A DNA stretch of 29,481 bases from an uncultured Bacilli bacterium (GCA_934119965.1 CAKOTA010000017.1:1-29481), one strand, 5' to 3'; positions 1 to 8,472 are shown, numbered from the stretch's first letter. Program-made: numbers and translations. Notes: generated from the letters alone by a model not told the origin.

Positions 1-31
1 TTTTCAATAAAAAACGTTACATTACATATAA

Positions 32-68
32 AAATAGATAATAATCTTTTTTGAGACTTTATCTATTT
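32..68 (-). terminator. Probable terminator of the leftward three-gene operon
   Basis: Inverted repeat of 9 bp (32-40 with 60-68) around a 19-base loop. Read leftwards it is followed by a short T-rich run. It lies just beyond the stop of the small gene at 83-358. The long loop makes it a weaker case than the other terminators here. Confidence 0.45.
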
Positions 69-82
69 ATTTAACGAAATAT

Positions 83-358
83 TTAGCAAACGCTAAATAC
101 TTCAAAGTTTAGTGCAAAAGCTTCTAAATCATCTATTATAAATAAATCACTGCTATAATTACCTGGCCATACAGCATATAAAGTTGTTGTGCCTTCACTA
201 GCTTTTTTATAAGCTTCAACAACACAATTAAAATCCGATTTATTTTTATGATATACTCTCTTTACTTCGCCATTCTTATAAACCTCAAAATAACAAACTA
301 ATTTAGAAGTATAAGGAAATCCTATATCAACACTACTCGCACTTCTCAAAAAAACCAC
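83..358 (-). CDS. Hypothetical protein, 91 aa
   Basis: I do not recognise this protein. It has no clear membrane segment or signal peptide, and is a mix of polar stretches and short hydrophobic strands, so probably a small soluble protein. The frame opens with GTG at 358, but an AGGAG ribosome site sits directly against that codon. The TTG at 349 is better spaced, so the true product may be 88 aa. It follows the DUF6179-like gene by 18 bases on the same strand and is the last gene of that operon. A hairpin downstream could end the transcript. Confidence 0.55.
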   Translation of the reverse strand: MVFLRSASSVDIGFPYTSKLVCYFEVYKNGEVKRVYHKNKSDFNCVVEAYKKASEGTTTLYAVWPGNYSSDLFIIDDLEAFALNFEVFSVC

Positions 359-376
359 ACTCCTACATTATATATA

Positions 377-1630
377 TCATAAATTAAACTTTAACTCAAT
401 ATTTCTTACAATTTTTTGTTCATATTCATTCAAAGTCATAATATATCTATTTAATTCCCTTCTTATAAAAGAATCATCAATATAATAATTATTTAAAGCA
501 ATGATTTCAATCAATTTTAAATTAGAAAATATTTCAGTTAATTCTTCACTAGAAAAATCAATATCATTAAATATATCAATTAAATCAAATAATGAATCAA
601 CATTATTAATAATTCTTATTTTTTCATCAGAATTTTTTAATAAATTAATTAATTCTGTATAACTATCATTACTCATTTTTGGATTAGGATAATACTCTAT
701 AATTTTAGACCTTTTGAAACCAAATAAAACATCTAAACTTTTATTTCTAGTACTATTCACTATTTTTTTAATAACTATTTTTGAACTACTATCTATATAT
801 TCATTTAATGATAACTTTTCTTTTAAACAATTGTATGAATTATTTAGATTTTCAATATATAATTCTTCATTTAATTCAAAATCATTATATAACCTTTCAA
901 TATCAAAATTATCAATATCTTGATTTAAATACTCAGAAACTATAATAAAAGTTAAAACAATCTCAAAAATATTAATAGGTAATTCTCTATAGTTAGGACT
1001 TATTTTTTCTAATATTTTTTTAGTATCAAATCTATTACAAAAAACATTCTCATAATTAATCATCTCTAAATATCTACTTATAAACTCTATACCTTGCAAT
1101 CTTGGTCTTGGAAGAAAAGGCTCATAATCAACATTAATAAAAATATTGTGGGCATCATAACTTCGATTATAAACTTTAAAAAACCCCGTTATTCCATCCT
1201 TTAAAGTAGAATTATAAAAATAATTATCATTAGAAACTAAATTATTTAAAAAAATTGTACTATAAAATAACTTAGTTTTATTAATTAATTTGTCAATTTC
1301 ACTTATACCTTGTTCATATAAAACAAATATATCTTCATCTAATAATAATTTAGTAGCAACATCTAAAGAAAAACCTTTCAAAAATAAACCAATTATATAT
1401 AAATTAGAAGTATTAATATTTTTAGCTTTTGAAATTGGAACAGAACTCGTTAATTCACCAGTATACTTTTTTATCGTAAAAGATAGTAAATTTAAAAACT
1501 TTAAACCTATTTGTTCATATTGTTCATTATTTATAACTTTATATTTCAATAAAATATTAACTAATGATTGAATGTAATCATTTTCATCTATTTCTTCTTT
1601 AATAATAGAGTTAATACAAACAAGATTCAT
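377..1630 (-). CDS. DUF6179-like protein
   Basis: Large soluble, mostly helical protein (417 aa from the ATG at 1630) rich in Asn, Ile, Leu and Glu, with no signal peptide or convincing membrane helix. I assign it to the DUF6179 type mainly because it directly follows a DUF6323-like gene, its usual partner in Firmicutes; the sequence alone gives me only moderate support. An upstream ATG at 1639 is in frame, but the GGAG ribosome site lies one base before it and about ten bases before the ATG at 1630, so 1630 is the better start. The start overlaps the end of the upstream gene by 20 bases, implying translational coupling. Function unknown. Confidence 0.65.
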   Translation of the reverse strand: MNLVCINSIIKEEIDENDYIQSLVNILLKYKVINNEQYEQIGLKFLNLLSFTIKKYTGELTSSVPISKAKNINTSNLYIIGLFLKGFSLDVATKLLLDEDIFVLYEQGISEIDKLINKTKLFYSTIFLNNLVSNDNYFYNSTLKDGITGFFKVYNRSYDAHNIFINVDYEPFLPRPRLQGIEFISRYLEMINYENVFCNRFDTKKILEKISPNYRELPINIFEIVLTFIIVSEYLNQDIDNFDIERLYNDFELNEELYIENLNNSYNCLKEKLSLNEYIDSSSKIVIKKIVNSTRNKSLDVLFGFKRSKIIEYYPNPKMSNDSYTELINLLKNSDEKIRIINNVDSLFDLIDIFNDIDFSSEELTEIFSNLKLIEIIALNNYYIDDSFIRRELNRYIMTLNEYEQKIVRNIELKFNL

Positions 1631-2036
1631 TAAAACCATTCTCCTTTAATTCTTCAAAACAAATACCCTCCAATAATTCCAAACTACCACAATATTTTTC
1701 AAACTTACTTCGCATATACTTAATAATTTGTTCATCAGTTAATTTATAATCAAATTCACCCTGATATAAATAAAAAATATCTGTTAATTTAATCAAAGTT
1801 TCTAAATAACTATACTTATCAATATATGTTGAATCATAAAACTCATATATTAACTTTTCTAAAATTCCACCACCTATTTCTATTCTTCCAATATCCTTTA
1901 GAACGGTATTTCTATTTTTAACTAAAGTTATTGCTTGTTCCTTAGTTAAAGATAATCCATAATTCTCAGTAAACTTATTTAAAGAAATTATATCATTTAG
2001 CGCTAAAGAAAAATTATTAAAAACTAAATCATTCAT
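1611..2036 (-). CDS. DUF6323-like protein
   Basis: Small soluble protein of 141 aa. Its central part (about residues 28-75) carries a run of the type LTKEQAITLVKNRNTVL, then GRIEIGGGILEKLI, and then a segment ending in FYLYQGEFDYKLTDE, which I recall as the pattern of the DUF6323 family. The function of that family is not known; it is found with DUF6179 proteins in Firmicutes, which matches the overlapping downstream gene. A purine-rich ribosome site (AGAAGGG) precedes the ATG, and a sigma-A-like promoter lies 23-51 bases upstream, so this is the first gene of the operon. Confidence 0.7.
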   Translation of the reverse strand: MNDLVFNNFSLALNDIISLNKFTENYGLSLTKEQAITLVKNRNTVLKDIGRIEIGGGILEKLIYEFYDSTYIDKYSYLETLIKLTDIFYLYQGEFDYKLTDEQIIKYMRSKFEKYCGSLELLEGICFEELKENGFNESCLY

Positions 2037-2058
2037 TATATCACATCCCTTCTAATAT

Positions 2059-2087
2059 TTAATACACCTATATATATTCAAATACAA
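2059..2087 (-). promoter_or_regulatory. Sigma-A-type promoter for the DUF6323/DUF6179 operon
   Basis: On the minus strand TTGTAT (2082-2087) and TATTAA (2059-2064) are separated by exactly 17 bases, with the start codon about 23 bases beyond. It lies back to back with a second promoter on the plus strand at 2091-2119. Pattern match only, in A+T-rich DNA. Confidence 0.5.
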
Positions 2088-2090
2088 GAC

Positions 2091-2200
2091 TTGAAAAAAA
2101 ACAGTTTTTATGGTATTATGGATATAAGAAAAGTTAATTAACATAAATAAAATTTTTAAAAATGAATTAAATATGCTTCAAAAAAGAAGTGTATTTTTTT
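2091..2200 (+). ncRNA. Candidate small RNA unit: promoter plus ~75-nt transcript plus terminator
   Basis: TTGAAA (2091-2096) and TATTAT (2114-2119) have a 17-base spacer on the plus strand. A transcript from about 2126 would run into a hairpin of about 10 bp (AATATGCTTC at 2170-2179 with GAAGTGTATT at 2186-2195, two G-T pairs) followed by a run of T. No ribosome site or credible reading frame lies between, so the product would be an RNA of about 75 nt. Not matched to a known family. Confidence 0.3.
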
Positions 2201-2219
2201 ATATTCCCATACCATAACT

Positions 2220-2247
2220 TAAAAAAAAAATTAAGCTTTTACTTAAT
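2220..2247 (-). terminator. Terminator of the 2248-2679 gene
   Basis: ATTAAG and CTTAAT arms (2230-2235 and 2242-2247) around a 6-base loop, followed leftwards by an uninterrupted run of ten T residues. The stem starts at the base next to the stop codon. Confidence 0.7.
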
Positions 2248-2679
2248 TTATAAAAATTGTTTAAGTTTCTCAACAGCATCTTCTTGCATATCAACATATT
2301 CTTTAAGCAATTTATTTATTTCTTCATTAGTATCTTTATTATTTAACATCCTTCTACCTTCAATAATTCCCATATTAGTACCTTTAAGTAATAATTCAGC
2401 AATTTTAGATGTACTATCATCCATAATAGTTTTCATCTCAATTCCATACCAAGTCATTGCTTTATTCATCATATTTGTTTCATGTGGTTTATCGTCATTA
2501 TATTTGGGATAAATCTTACAAATTTTATCTGAAATTTCTTTGTATTTATTGTATTGATTATCCAATTCTTTTTTTAATGCATCATCTGTAACTTTGTCTA
2601 AAACAAAATGAATAGCATCCATTCCCATACAAGCACCTTTATTTAATTCATCTAAAACATTTATCTTATCTTTTTCCAT
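2248..2679 (-). CDS. Helical ferritin-like small protein, paralogue 1
   Basis: Soluble all-helical protein of 143 aa with no signal peptide. The N-terminal half has GMDAIHFVL, and the C-terminal half has a GIEMKTIMDDSTSKIAELL block followed by GTNMGIIEG. The same pattern (GI.M.T..D.S...IA..L..G..MG..E) occurs in the gene at 8001-8438, so the two are paralogues. The alternating long helices resemble small ferritin-like or DUF2383-type bundles common in anaerobic Firmicutes, but the acidic/His iron ligands are not clear, so I give no function. It has a strong GGAGGG ribosome site, its own terminator and stands alone as a single-gene unit. Confidence 0.6.
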   Translation of the reverse strand: MEKDKINVLDELNKGACMGMDAIHFVLDKVTDDALKKELDNQYNKYKEISDKICKIYPKYNDDKPHETNMMNKAMTWYGIEMKTIMDDSTSKIAELLLKGTNMGIIEGRRMLNNKDTNEEINKLLKEYVDMQEDAVEKLKQFL

Positions 2680-2738
2680 ATATTCCCTCCAATTATATTC
2701 TGATAAAAAAAATTACAATTATTCAGTTAATAAATAAA

Positions 2739-2761
2739 AAATAGTGTTTTCGACACTATTT
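2739..2761 (-). terminator. Terminator of the YfhO/dehydrogenase pair
   Basis: AATAGTGT (2740-2747) pairs with ACACTATT (2753-2760) around a TTTCG loop, extendable by one pair on the outside, followed leftwards by T-rich sequence. The TAG stop of the 2756-3796 gene lies inside the stem. Confidence 0.75.
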
Positions 2762-3796
2762 ATATTTTAATTCTCCCATTTGTGAAGTAGGAATAAATCC
2801 TGGTTTTGAACTAATAACATCTTCAATTCTATTTACTATAGCAGCACAAGTTAATTCTACAGTTTGTGGTCTTTCAATAATTAAATTAGTATTTGGTTCT
2901 CCATAAACAGTCCAATTATTGCAATCAAAATCAGTTTCAGAATAAACTTTTCCAATACATTCAGTTTCAATCGTAATGCCTTCTAATGTTTCAGTTGTAA
3001 CAACTGCACTCATACCTGTAGCATCACCTTTTTTTATAGTCATATTTAAAGTATTTGAACTAATATCGTGATCACAAGTTTTAGGAACACATTTTTGAAC
3101 TTGACTTTTAACATTTAAATGTAATTTATCACATAACCATCCATTAGTATTCCACATATAACTTGGTAAAAATTCTCCTTTTTCAATTAATTCTTTTCTT
3201 TCCTCTAAAGAAATATTATCTATACTTGCTATATCAGTTTCAAATTGTTCTAAAGTAAGACCAGCTCCATGAGCCCTTGCTAAAGCTATTCCATAATCTT
3301 CAACATTGTAAGAACTACTTCCTTTTATTTTTGAAATGTTATGAGTTGTACCTGCTAAAGTAGTAATTAAATTTCCCCAGAATGCATCTTGATAACCACT
3401 ACCTGTTATTGTACAATTATTTTTAATTGCAATTTCATTTATTTCATTAGTTATAACTGGTGAAGAATTAAATGGATAAAATGCTTCCTCACAAGTTGTA
3501 ATTGCATTTATTCCTTCTTCAGCACAAGTTAATAAAATATCTTTAACATCTTTCATTAAACTCATAGTAGCAACTATACAAATGTCAGGTCTTAATCTTT
3601 TTAATTCTTCTTTAACACTTGTTGCATCTTCGACTATAATTCCTTTTTTAGAAGTACCTATTATATCTCCAATATCTTTACCTATTACACTAGGACTTAT
3701 ATCAAAAGCACCTACTATTTCATAGCCATTTTCTAACACATATTTCATAATATATTTGGACATTTTACCACATCCATATTGAACTACTTTTATCAT
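2756..3796 (-). CDS. NAD(P)H-dependent DapB-like / amine dehydrogenase family protein
   Basis: Cytoplasmic oxidoreductase of 346 aa. It opens with a Rossmann fold (VVQYGCGKM, residues 4-12) followed by VGAFDISPSVIGKDIG, as in dihydrodipicolinate-reductase-like proteins. CEEAFYP (about 102-108) and GSGYQDAFWGNL (about 131-142) mark the longer clostridial family often annotated as dihydrodipicolinate reductase and including 2,4-diaminopentanoate dehydrogenase. At 346 aa it is much longer than true DapB (about 250 aa), so a role in lysine synthesis is unlikely; an amino-acid or amine dehydrogenase role is inferred and the substrate is unknown. Its start overlaps the stop of the upstream YfhO-type gene by four bases (ATGA), so the two are co-translated. 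A terminator follows at once. Confidence 0.75.
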   Translation of the reverse strand: MIKVVQYGCGKMSKYIMKYVLENGYEIVGAFDISPSVIGKDIGDIIGTSKKGIIVEDATSVKEELKRLRPDICIVATMSLMKDVKDILLTCAEEGINAITTCEEAFYPFNSSPVITNEINEIAIKNNCTITGSGYQDAFWGNLITTLAGTTHNISKIKGSSSYNVEDYGIALARAHGAGLTLEQFETDIASIDNISLEERKELIEKGEFLPSYMWNTNGWLCDKLHLNVKSQVQKCVPKTCDHDISSNTLNMTIKKGDATGMSAVVTTETLEGITIETECIGKVYSETDFDCNNWTVYGEPNTNLIIERPQTVELTCAAIVNRIEDVISSKPGFIPTSQMGELKYK

Positions 3797-6114
3797 TTTT
3801 TATCAATCCTTTCTTTTATAAAACTTATTATTAGTATAACTACTCCAATTAAACTTATAACTAAGCTTATTTTTTTATATGGAGCACTATATTCTATTTT
3901 TATATTATGTTCTCCCTTAGAAATAGGAAAACCAATAAAACTATTATTTGTTTTTTCATAACTTGTTAATTTATTATCTACATATATTTTAAATCCTTTA
4001 TCATAAGGAATTGATATATTAAAATAAGAATCATCAGTAACATTAATGTTTCCTAAAATAACATCACCTTTAATTTTACTTATCTTAAATTCATCATAAT
4101 TTTTATTTGTAATTTCTGATAAATCAACTAAATAAAATTCAAAATTTCCTAATTTATATAAACCTTTAGTAAAATCTATGTTTAAATTATTTGTATTATA
4201 TAATACATAATCAAAAGTATAATTGCCATTATGATATTTCCATGTTCTACTAGTTAATTTATTTTTAATTCCATTAATTGATATTGCTATATCATTATTT
4301 GGATTATTATAATTAGTAAATCTAATAAATAATAATTTGTTAGTCATATCATTGTTAATTTTTATATTCATAGTTGCGCCTTTATAAGCATTAATTATAT
4401 ATTTATTGTCTTTAGATAATTTTAAATTCTTAGAATCTACGATTTCATAATCAATTTTAGTTTTAGAAACCTTTTCAATACCTTTATTATTTCCTTTGTT
4501 AGTAACAATATTACTAAACATATTAATAATATTATTTGGATAACCTAATGAATTAAATTCTTTGTTACTGATTGTATTTTTCATCGCAAATCCTATTGGT
4601 AAAGCATTACTATTTTTATATAATTTAATATTATTCTTTTCTTTAACAAGTTCTAAATCTAACTTTTCTTTACTTACAATATATTTTTCACCAATAAAAT
4701 TTTGAAACAATAAATTATTTACTTCAGATGTCATTAATAAATTTCTGTGTTCTACTGAGTTATTAAAAACATCAAAATAGAATTTTTTATAATCACCATT
4801 ATAGGCTGAAGAATACATTGTAGTTTTATATTCTCTTATATTTGCTACTTTATTAATTCCTCTTATTTTAAATACTAAATTACTTATACGATAGTATGAT
4901 TTATCATATCCTGTTATATCATTTATTAATTCAATTGTACTATTATATTCTTTACTATTAATTGTTTCTTTTGGCAATAATTCATCTTTTAAATTTGTAT
5001 TCAAACAGATAATAAAAGCAGATATTACTAAATAAACCATTAATGAAATTTGAAGAAAACTATTTTTTTTAGAAAATACTTTTTCTAAAAATTTAGCTGT
5101 TAATAATAATATTAAAGGTATAAATGGAATTAATGATTTTGAATTAATATAAAGAGTTCCATTTAAAATGTAATTAAAAATTGGAAATATACTTATAAGT
5201 AAACAAATTATACTTAAAAATCTATTTTCTTTTTTATTAAATAACATATAAATTAAACTAACTAAACTTATTAAAGTTAAACCAATACCATAGGAATCAT
5301 ATAATAAATAAAAATTAGGTTTTATTAATTCTATAAAATTAAATGTTCCTGTTCCATCTCTACCATTTAATAAAGTATAAAATGTTGGTAAAATTATAAT
5401 CATTGAAATCATTATTCCACATATAAATGGAATCGTTGCTTTAATAAAATCTTTTATATTTGTTTCTTGATATTTTTCTATATACTTATAAATATAATAA
5501 ATAAACAAAACAACTAATCCTGAAACACTATAATAATAACTTGTAAATATCATAAGTGAAATCATTAATATTAAAAATGATCTTTTATTTTTTTCTAAAT
5601 ATTCATCAACAGCAAACAACCCTAAAATTAAAAACGGAAAATAATTCATAAACATAATATGACGATGTGAATGAAAAATTAATGGTCCACTAAATAGAAA
5701 TAATAGTGATGTTATTAAACATACTTTATTATTGAAATTGTTTTTTTTGAGAAAAAAATAAAATAAAATTGTGCTTATTATAACTATTAACGAAGTACTT
5801 ATAATCATATAATCAATCATAGGAATAAATGGAAATAAATATGATATTAAAATTATAGGATTAAGTAATCCATAATAAGAAAAATAATATATATTTTGAC
5901 CACTACCTAGATTAAAAGCAAAATCAGGTAATATATCTTTAGTATCATAAAATAACTTTCTAAAATATTCAGGAAACAAATAATGTTGAGTTACAAAATC
6001 TGTTTTTGATGCATATAAATATCCATCCTTAGTTAATATTAAATAAATAATTAAAAATGAAAATATAAATAAAAATATACTAAAAATATCAAATTTCGAT
6101 AAATGTTTTTTCAT
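3793..6114 (-). CDS. YfhO-family multi-pass membrane protein (GT-C fold glycosyltransferase type)
   Basis: Large integral membrane protein of 773 aa. A first membrane helix (about residues 11-31) is followed by a loop with TDFVTQHYLF and GSGQNIYYFSYYGLLNP, then about ten more helices up to about residue 370. A long hydrophilic extracytoplasmic part (about 375-745) with mixed strands follows, then one last helix near the C-terminus. This is the YfhO architecture. In Bacillus, YfhO-type proteins glycosylate cell-wall polymers using lipid-linked sugars on the outer face of the membrane; the substrate here is unknown. Transcription is probably from a TGTTATAAT extended -10 at 6138-6146. The downstream dehydrogenase gene overlaps by four bases, an unexpected pairing. 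Divergent from the collagen-like gene. Confidence 0.8.
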   Translation of the reverse strand: MKKHLSKFDIFSIFLFIFSFLIIYLILTKDGYLYASKTDFVTQHYLFPEYFRKLFYDTKDILPDFAFNLGSGQNIYYFSYYGLLNPIILISYLFPFIPMIDYMIISTSLIVIISTILFYFFLKKNNFNNKVCLITSLLFLFSGPLIFHSHRHIMFMNYFPFLILGLFAVDEYLEKNKRSFLILMISLMIFTSYYYSVSGLVVLFIYYIYKYIEKYQETNIKDFIKATIPFICGIMISMIIILPTFYTLLNGRDGTGTFNFIELIKPNFYLLYDSYGIGLTLISLVSLIYMLFNKKENRFLSIICLLISIFPIFNYILNGTLYINSKSLIPFIPLILLLTAKFLEKVFSKKNSFLQISLMVYLVISAFIICLNTNLKDELLPKETINSKEYNSTIELINDITGYDKSYYRISNLVFKIRGINKVANIREYKTTMYSSAYNGDYKKFYFDVFNNSVEHRNLLMTSEVNNLLFQNFIGEKYIVSKEKLDLELVKEKNNIKLYKNSNALPIGFAMKNTISNKEFNSLGYPNNIINMFSNIVTNKGNNKGIEKVSKTKIDYEIVDSKNLKLSKDNKYIINAYKGATMNIKINNDMTNKLLFIRFTNYNNPNNDIAISINGIKNKLTSRTWKYHNGNYTFDYVLYNTNNLNIDFTKGLYKLGNFEFYLVDLSEITNKNYDEFKISKIKGDVILGNINVTDDSYFNISIPYDKGFKIYVDNKLTSYEKTNNSFIGFPISKGEHNIKIEYSAPYKKISLVISLIGVVILIISFIKERIDKK

Positions 6115-6137
6115 ATCGCACCATCTTTTCTAATAGT

Positions 6138-6146
6138 ATTATAACA
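6138..6146 (-). promoter_or_regulatory. Extended -10 promoter for the YfhO/dehydrogenase operon
   Basis: TGTTATAAT on the minus strand, about 24 bases before the ATG at 6114. No good -35 is seen, which is typical of extended -10 promoters. A ribosome site GGTG lies near the ATG. Confidence 0.5.
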
Positions 6147-6225
6147 TTTTTTTAAATTTTATTATATATGTTGTATGTAAACTATTTTACATTGAATAGG
6201 ATATTATAGAAAGGAGGACATTATT

Positions 6226-6894
6226 ATGATAAAATGTCCCGAAAATAACTGTGGGAAAAATTTAAATAAGGCTCTAAAAAAAATAGAAGAAGATAGTAAA
6301 CTAAAACCGAATTATATTATTGGACCTACTGGACCTACTGGACCTAAAGGTGATAAAGGAGATATTGGCCCTACTGGGCCTATTGGACCAGCCTTATCAA
6401 CTTATAGAAATGCTTACTTAGTAACATATAACGATGGTTCTTCAAGTGCCGGAATCGTTATTCCGTCAAATGAAGCATTACCTTTAGAAAGAAAAGAATT
6501 GGATTCTACTAATTTAGTTACATTAGATACCGAAAACAAAAATATTAAATTTAATACTATCGGTTATTATAAATTAACTTTCATTGTTTCTTCTTATGTA
6601 AAAAAATCGGAACCTGATTTTAATCCAAATACTGATTTTGTAAGTATTGGATTTAGACAAAAAAATACCGATAATATTTATATTGGAGCAAGTACTTGGA
6701 TAAATGATGAAATAGCAAAACAAATTACTGCTCAAGGTACTATTGCTGTTGAAAATACGAACAATATATATGAACTTGTTAATTTAAGCAAAAAAGATAT
6801 TTATCTATTTACACCAGACATTATAAATATTGGTTCACATTCTTATTTTACAAATTCTTTAATTACAATTGTTATAGAGTATTTAGGTAAATAA
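6226..6894 (+). CDS. BclA-like collagen-repeat surface protein
   Basis: Protein of 222 aa with three parts. Residues 1-31 form a short polar N-terminus with two Cys (CPENNC). Eight uninterrupted G-X-Y triplets follow (about 33-56; GPT, GPK, GDK, GDI, GPI), and then a C-terminal domain of about 165 aa rich in beta strands, including IGYYKLTFIVSSYV, as in the trimeric jelly-roll domains of BclA and C1q. Proteins of this design form exosporium or surface hair layers, with the GPT threonines as usual O-glycosylation sites. No signal peptide is seen, which fits a protein deposited from the mother cell. Strong AAAGGAGG ribosome site at 6210-6217. One base separates its stop from the glycosyltransferase gene, implying a joint function. 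Spore location is inferred. Confidence 0.8.
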   Translation: MIKCPENNCGKNLNKALKKIEEDSKLKPNYIIGPTGPTGPKGDKGDIGPTGPIGPALSTYRNAYLVTYNDGSSSAGIVIPSNEALPLERKELDSTNLVTLDTENKNIKFNTIGYYKLTFIVSSYVKKSEPDFNPNTDFVSIGFRQKNTDNIYIGASTWINDEIAKQITAQGTIAVENTNNIYELVNLSKKDIYLFTPDIINIGSHSYFTNSLITIVIEYLGK

Positions 6895-6895
6895 T

Positions 6896-7960
6896 ATGAA
6901 AATAGTTGTTTATGCAATTTCTAAAAATGAAGAAAAATTTGTAAATAGATGGGTAAGTTCAATGAAAGAAGCTGATGCTATCTATGTTTTAGATACAGGT
7001 TCAACAGACAAAACTGTTCAAAAATTAAAAGAAAATGGTGTTAATGTTGAAGTAAAAAAAATTACTCCTTGGAGATTTGATGCTGCTAGAAATGCTTCGT
7101 TAGAAATAATTCCTGATGAATTTGATATCTATGTTTGTACAGATTTAGATGAAGTTTTATTACCAGGTTGGCGAAAAAAATTAGAAGAAAATTGGAAAAA
7201 AGATACAACAAGAGCTAAGTATACTTATAATTGGAAATTAGATAATGATAAACCAATTGTATCATTTTATTCAGATAAAATTCATATTCGCAAAAATTAT
7301 AAATGGACTCACCCTGTTCATGAAGTTTTACAATATGATGGTATCGAAAATTATATAATTATTGATGATTTAATCTTAAATCACTATCCTGATATTTCTA
7401 AATCAAGATCTAGCTATTTACCATTATTAGAGCTATCAGTTAAAGAAGCTCCTAACGATGACAGAAATATGCATTACTTAGGTAGAGAATATATGTATTA
7501 TGAAAAATGGAATGAATGTATTGATACTTTAATTAAACATTTAAATTTGACTACCGCTTTATGGAAAGATGAAAGATGTGCTTCAATGAGATTTATTGCA
7601 CGTTCTTATAAAAATCTGAATCGAATTGAAGAATCTAGAATGTGGCTTAAAAAAGCTATTAATGAAGCTCCATACTTGAGAGAACCTTGGATAGAATTAG
7701 GTTTGTTAGAGTATGAAAATAATAATTATGAAACTGCAATTTTTTATATTGAAGAAGCTTTGAAAATTAATACTCATGAAAAAACTTATATTAATGAAAT
7801 TTTTTCTTGGAATGAAACTCCTTATGATATATTATCAATATGTTATTTTAATATTGGAAATTTTGCTAAATCTTTAGAAAATATTAATATTGCTTTATCA
7901 ATAAATCCAAATAATGAAAGATTAATTAGTAATAAAAAAATAATTGAGAGTGAATTATAA
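6896..7960 (+). CDS. Family 2 glycosyltransferase with C-terminal TPR repeats
   Basis: Cytoplasmic protein of 354 aa. The N-terminal GT2 domain has SKNEEKFV (9-16), the nucleotide-sugar-binding DTGSTDKT (33-40), WRFDAARN (59-66) and the metal-binding acidic motif TDLDEVL (82-88). From about residue 190 the sequence becomes tandem helical TPR-type units (for example YKNLNRIEESRMWLKKAINEAP and a later unit ending in NIALSINPN). This GT2-plus-TPR plan is common among protein and surface-polymer glycosyltransferases. The gene begins one base after the collagen-like gene, so translation is coupled, and the most natural acceptor is the neighbouring G-P-T repeat. It compares with the Clostridioides difficile sgtA-bclA3 pairing. 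Sugar donor unknown. Confidence 0.85.
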   Translation: MKIVVYAISKNEEKFVNRWVSSMKEADAIYVLDTGSTDKTVQKLKENGVNVEVKKITPWRFDAARNASLEIIPDEFDIYVCTDLDEVLLPGWRKKLEENWKKDTTRAKYTYNWKLDNDKPIVSFYSDKIHIRKNYKWTHPVHEVLQYDGIENYIIIDDLILNHYPDISKSRSSYLPLLELSVKEAPNDDRNMHYLGREYMYYEKWNECIDTLIKHLNLTTALWKDERCASMRFIARSYKNLNRIEESRMWLKKAINEAPYLREPWIELGLLEYENNNYETAIFYIEEALKINTHEKTYINEIFSWNETPYDILSICYFNIGNFAKSLENINIALSINPNNERLISNKKIIESEL

Positions 7961-8000
7961 TTTATAAATTAAACATAATATATATGAAAGGAATGATATA

Positions 8001-8438
8001 ATGGACGAAAATGTAGAATTACTAGAATATATTTATAAAAATGCTGAAATGGGTATGTATACAATTACAGAACTATTAAAAAACTTAAATAATAAAGAAA
8101 ATAAAATTAAAATGGTTGCTGAAAAAGAATTAAAAGAATTTGAAGAATTTTATAAAGATAGTAAAAAATTATTGAATAAAAATAATGCCCCATTTAAAAA
8201 AAATGGAACATTAACTAAAATGAGTGCTTCTATGGGAATTAAGATGGAAACTATGAAAGATAATAGTGATGCTAGTATAGCACATATGTTAATTCAAGGT
8301 ATTACTATGGGTACTGTTGAAATTGAATCTAAAATAGAAAATTATAAAAATGTTGTAAATAAAACTAATCTTGATTTAGCTAAAAAATATTTAAAAACTT
8401 TGCAAAATCAAATAGAAGAATTAAAAAAATATTTATAA
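8001..8438 (+). CDS. Helical ferritin-like small protein, paralogue 2
   Basis: Soluble, Lys- and Glu-rich helical protein of 145 aa, paralogous to the gene at 2248-2679. Both have an N-terminal E/KGM-type segment (here AEMGMYTITELL) and the C-terminal block MGIKMETMKDNSDASIAHML followed by GITMGTVE. Function not known; a four-helix ferritin-like bundle is likely. It lies 40 bases after the glycosyltransferase gene with its own AAAGGA ribosome site, so it may be co-transcribed with the collagen/glycosyltransferase pair or have its own promoter. A strong terminator begins inside its stop codon. Confidence 0.6.
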   Translation: MDENVELLEYIYKNAEMGMYTITELLKNLNNKENKIKMVAEKELKEFEEFYKDSKKLLNKNNAPFKKNGTLTKMSASMGIKMETMKDNSDASIAHMLIQGITMGTVEIESKIENYKNVVNKTNLDLAKKYLKTLQNQIEELKKYL

Positions 8439-8472
8439 AAAAACTATAAATTTACATTTTTATAGTTTTTTT
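8437..8472 (+). terminator. Terminator after the 8001-8438 gene
   Basis: AAAAAAACTATA (8437-8448) pairs with TATAGTTTTTTT (8461-8472), with two further A-T pairs inside. The 3' arm supplies the U-run. The stem starts within the TAA stop codon. Confidence 0.8.

Noticed and set aside
6181..6208. Sigma-K promoter before the collagen-like gene
   Set aside because: AC and GATA-N3-TA at 17-base spacing is a low-information match with one mismatch; not enough to annotate as a feature.
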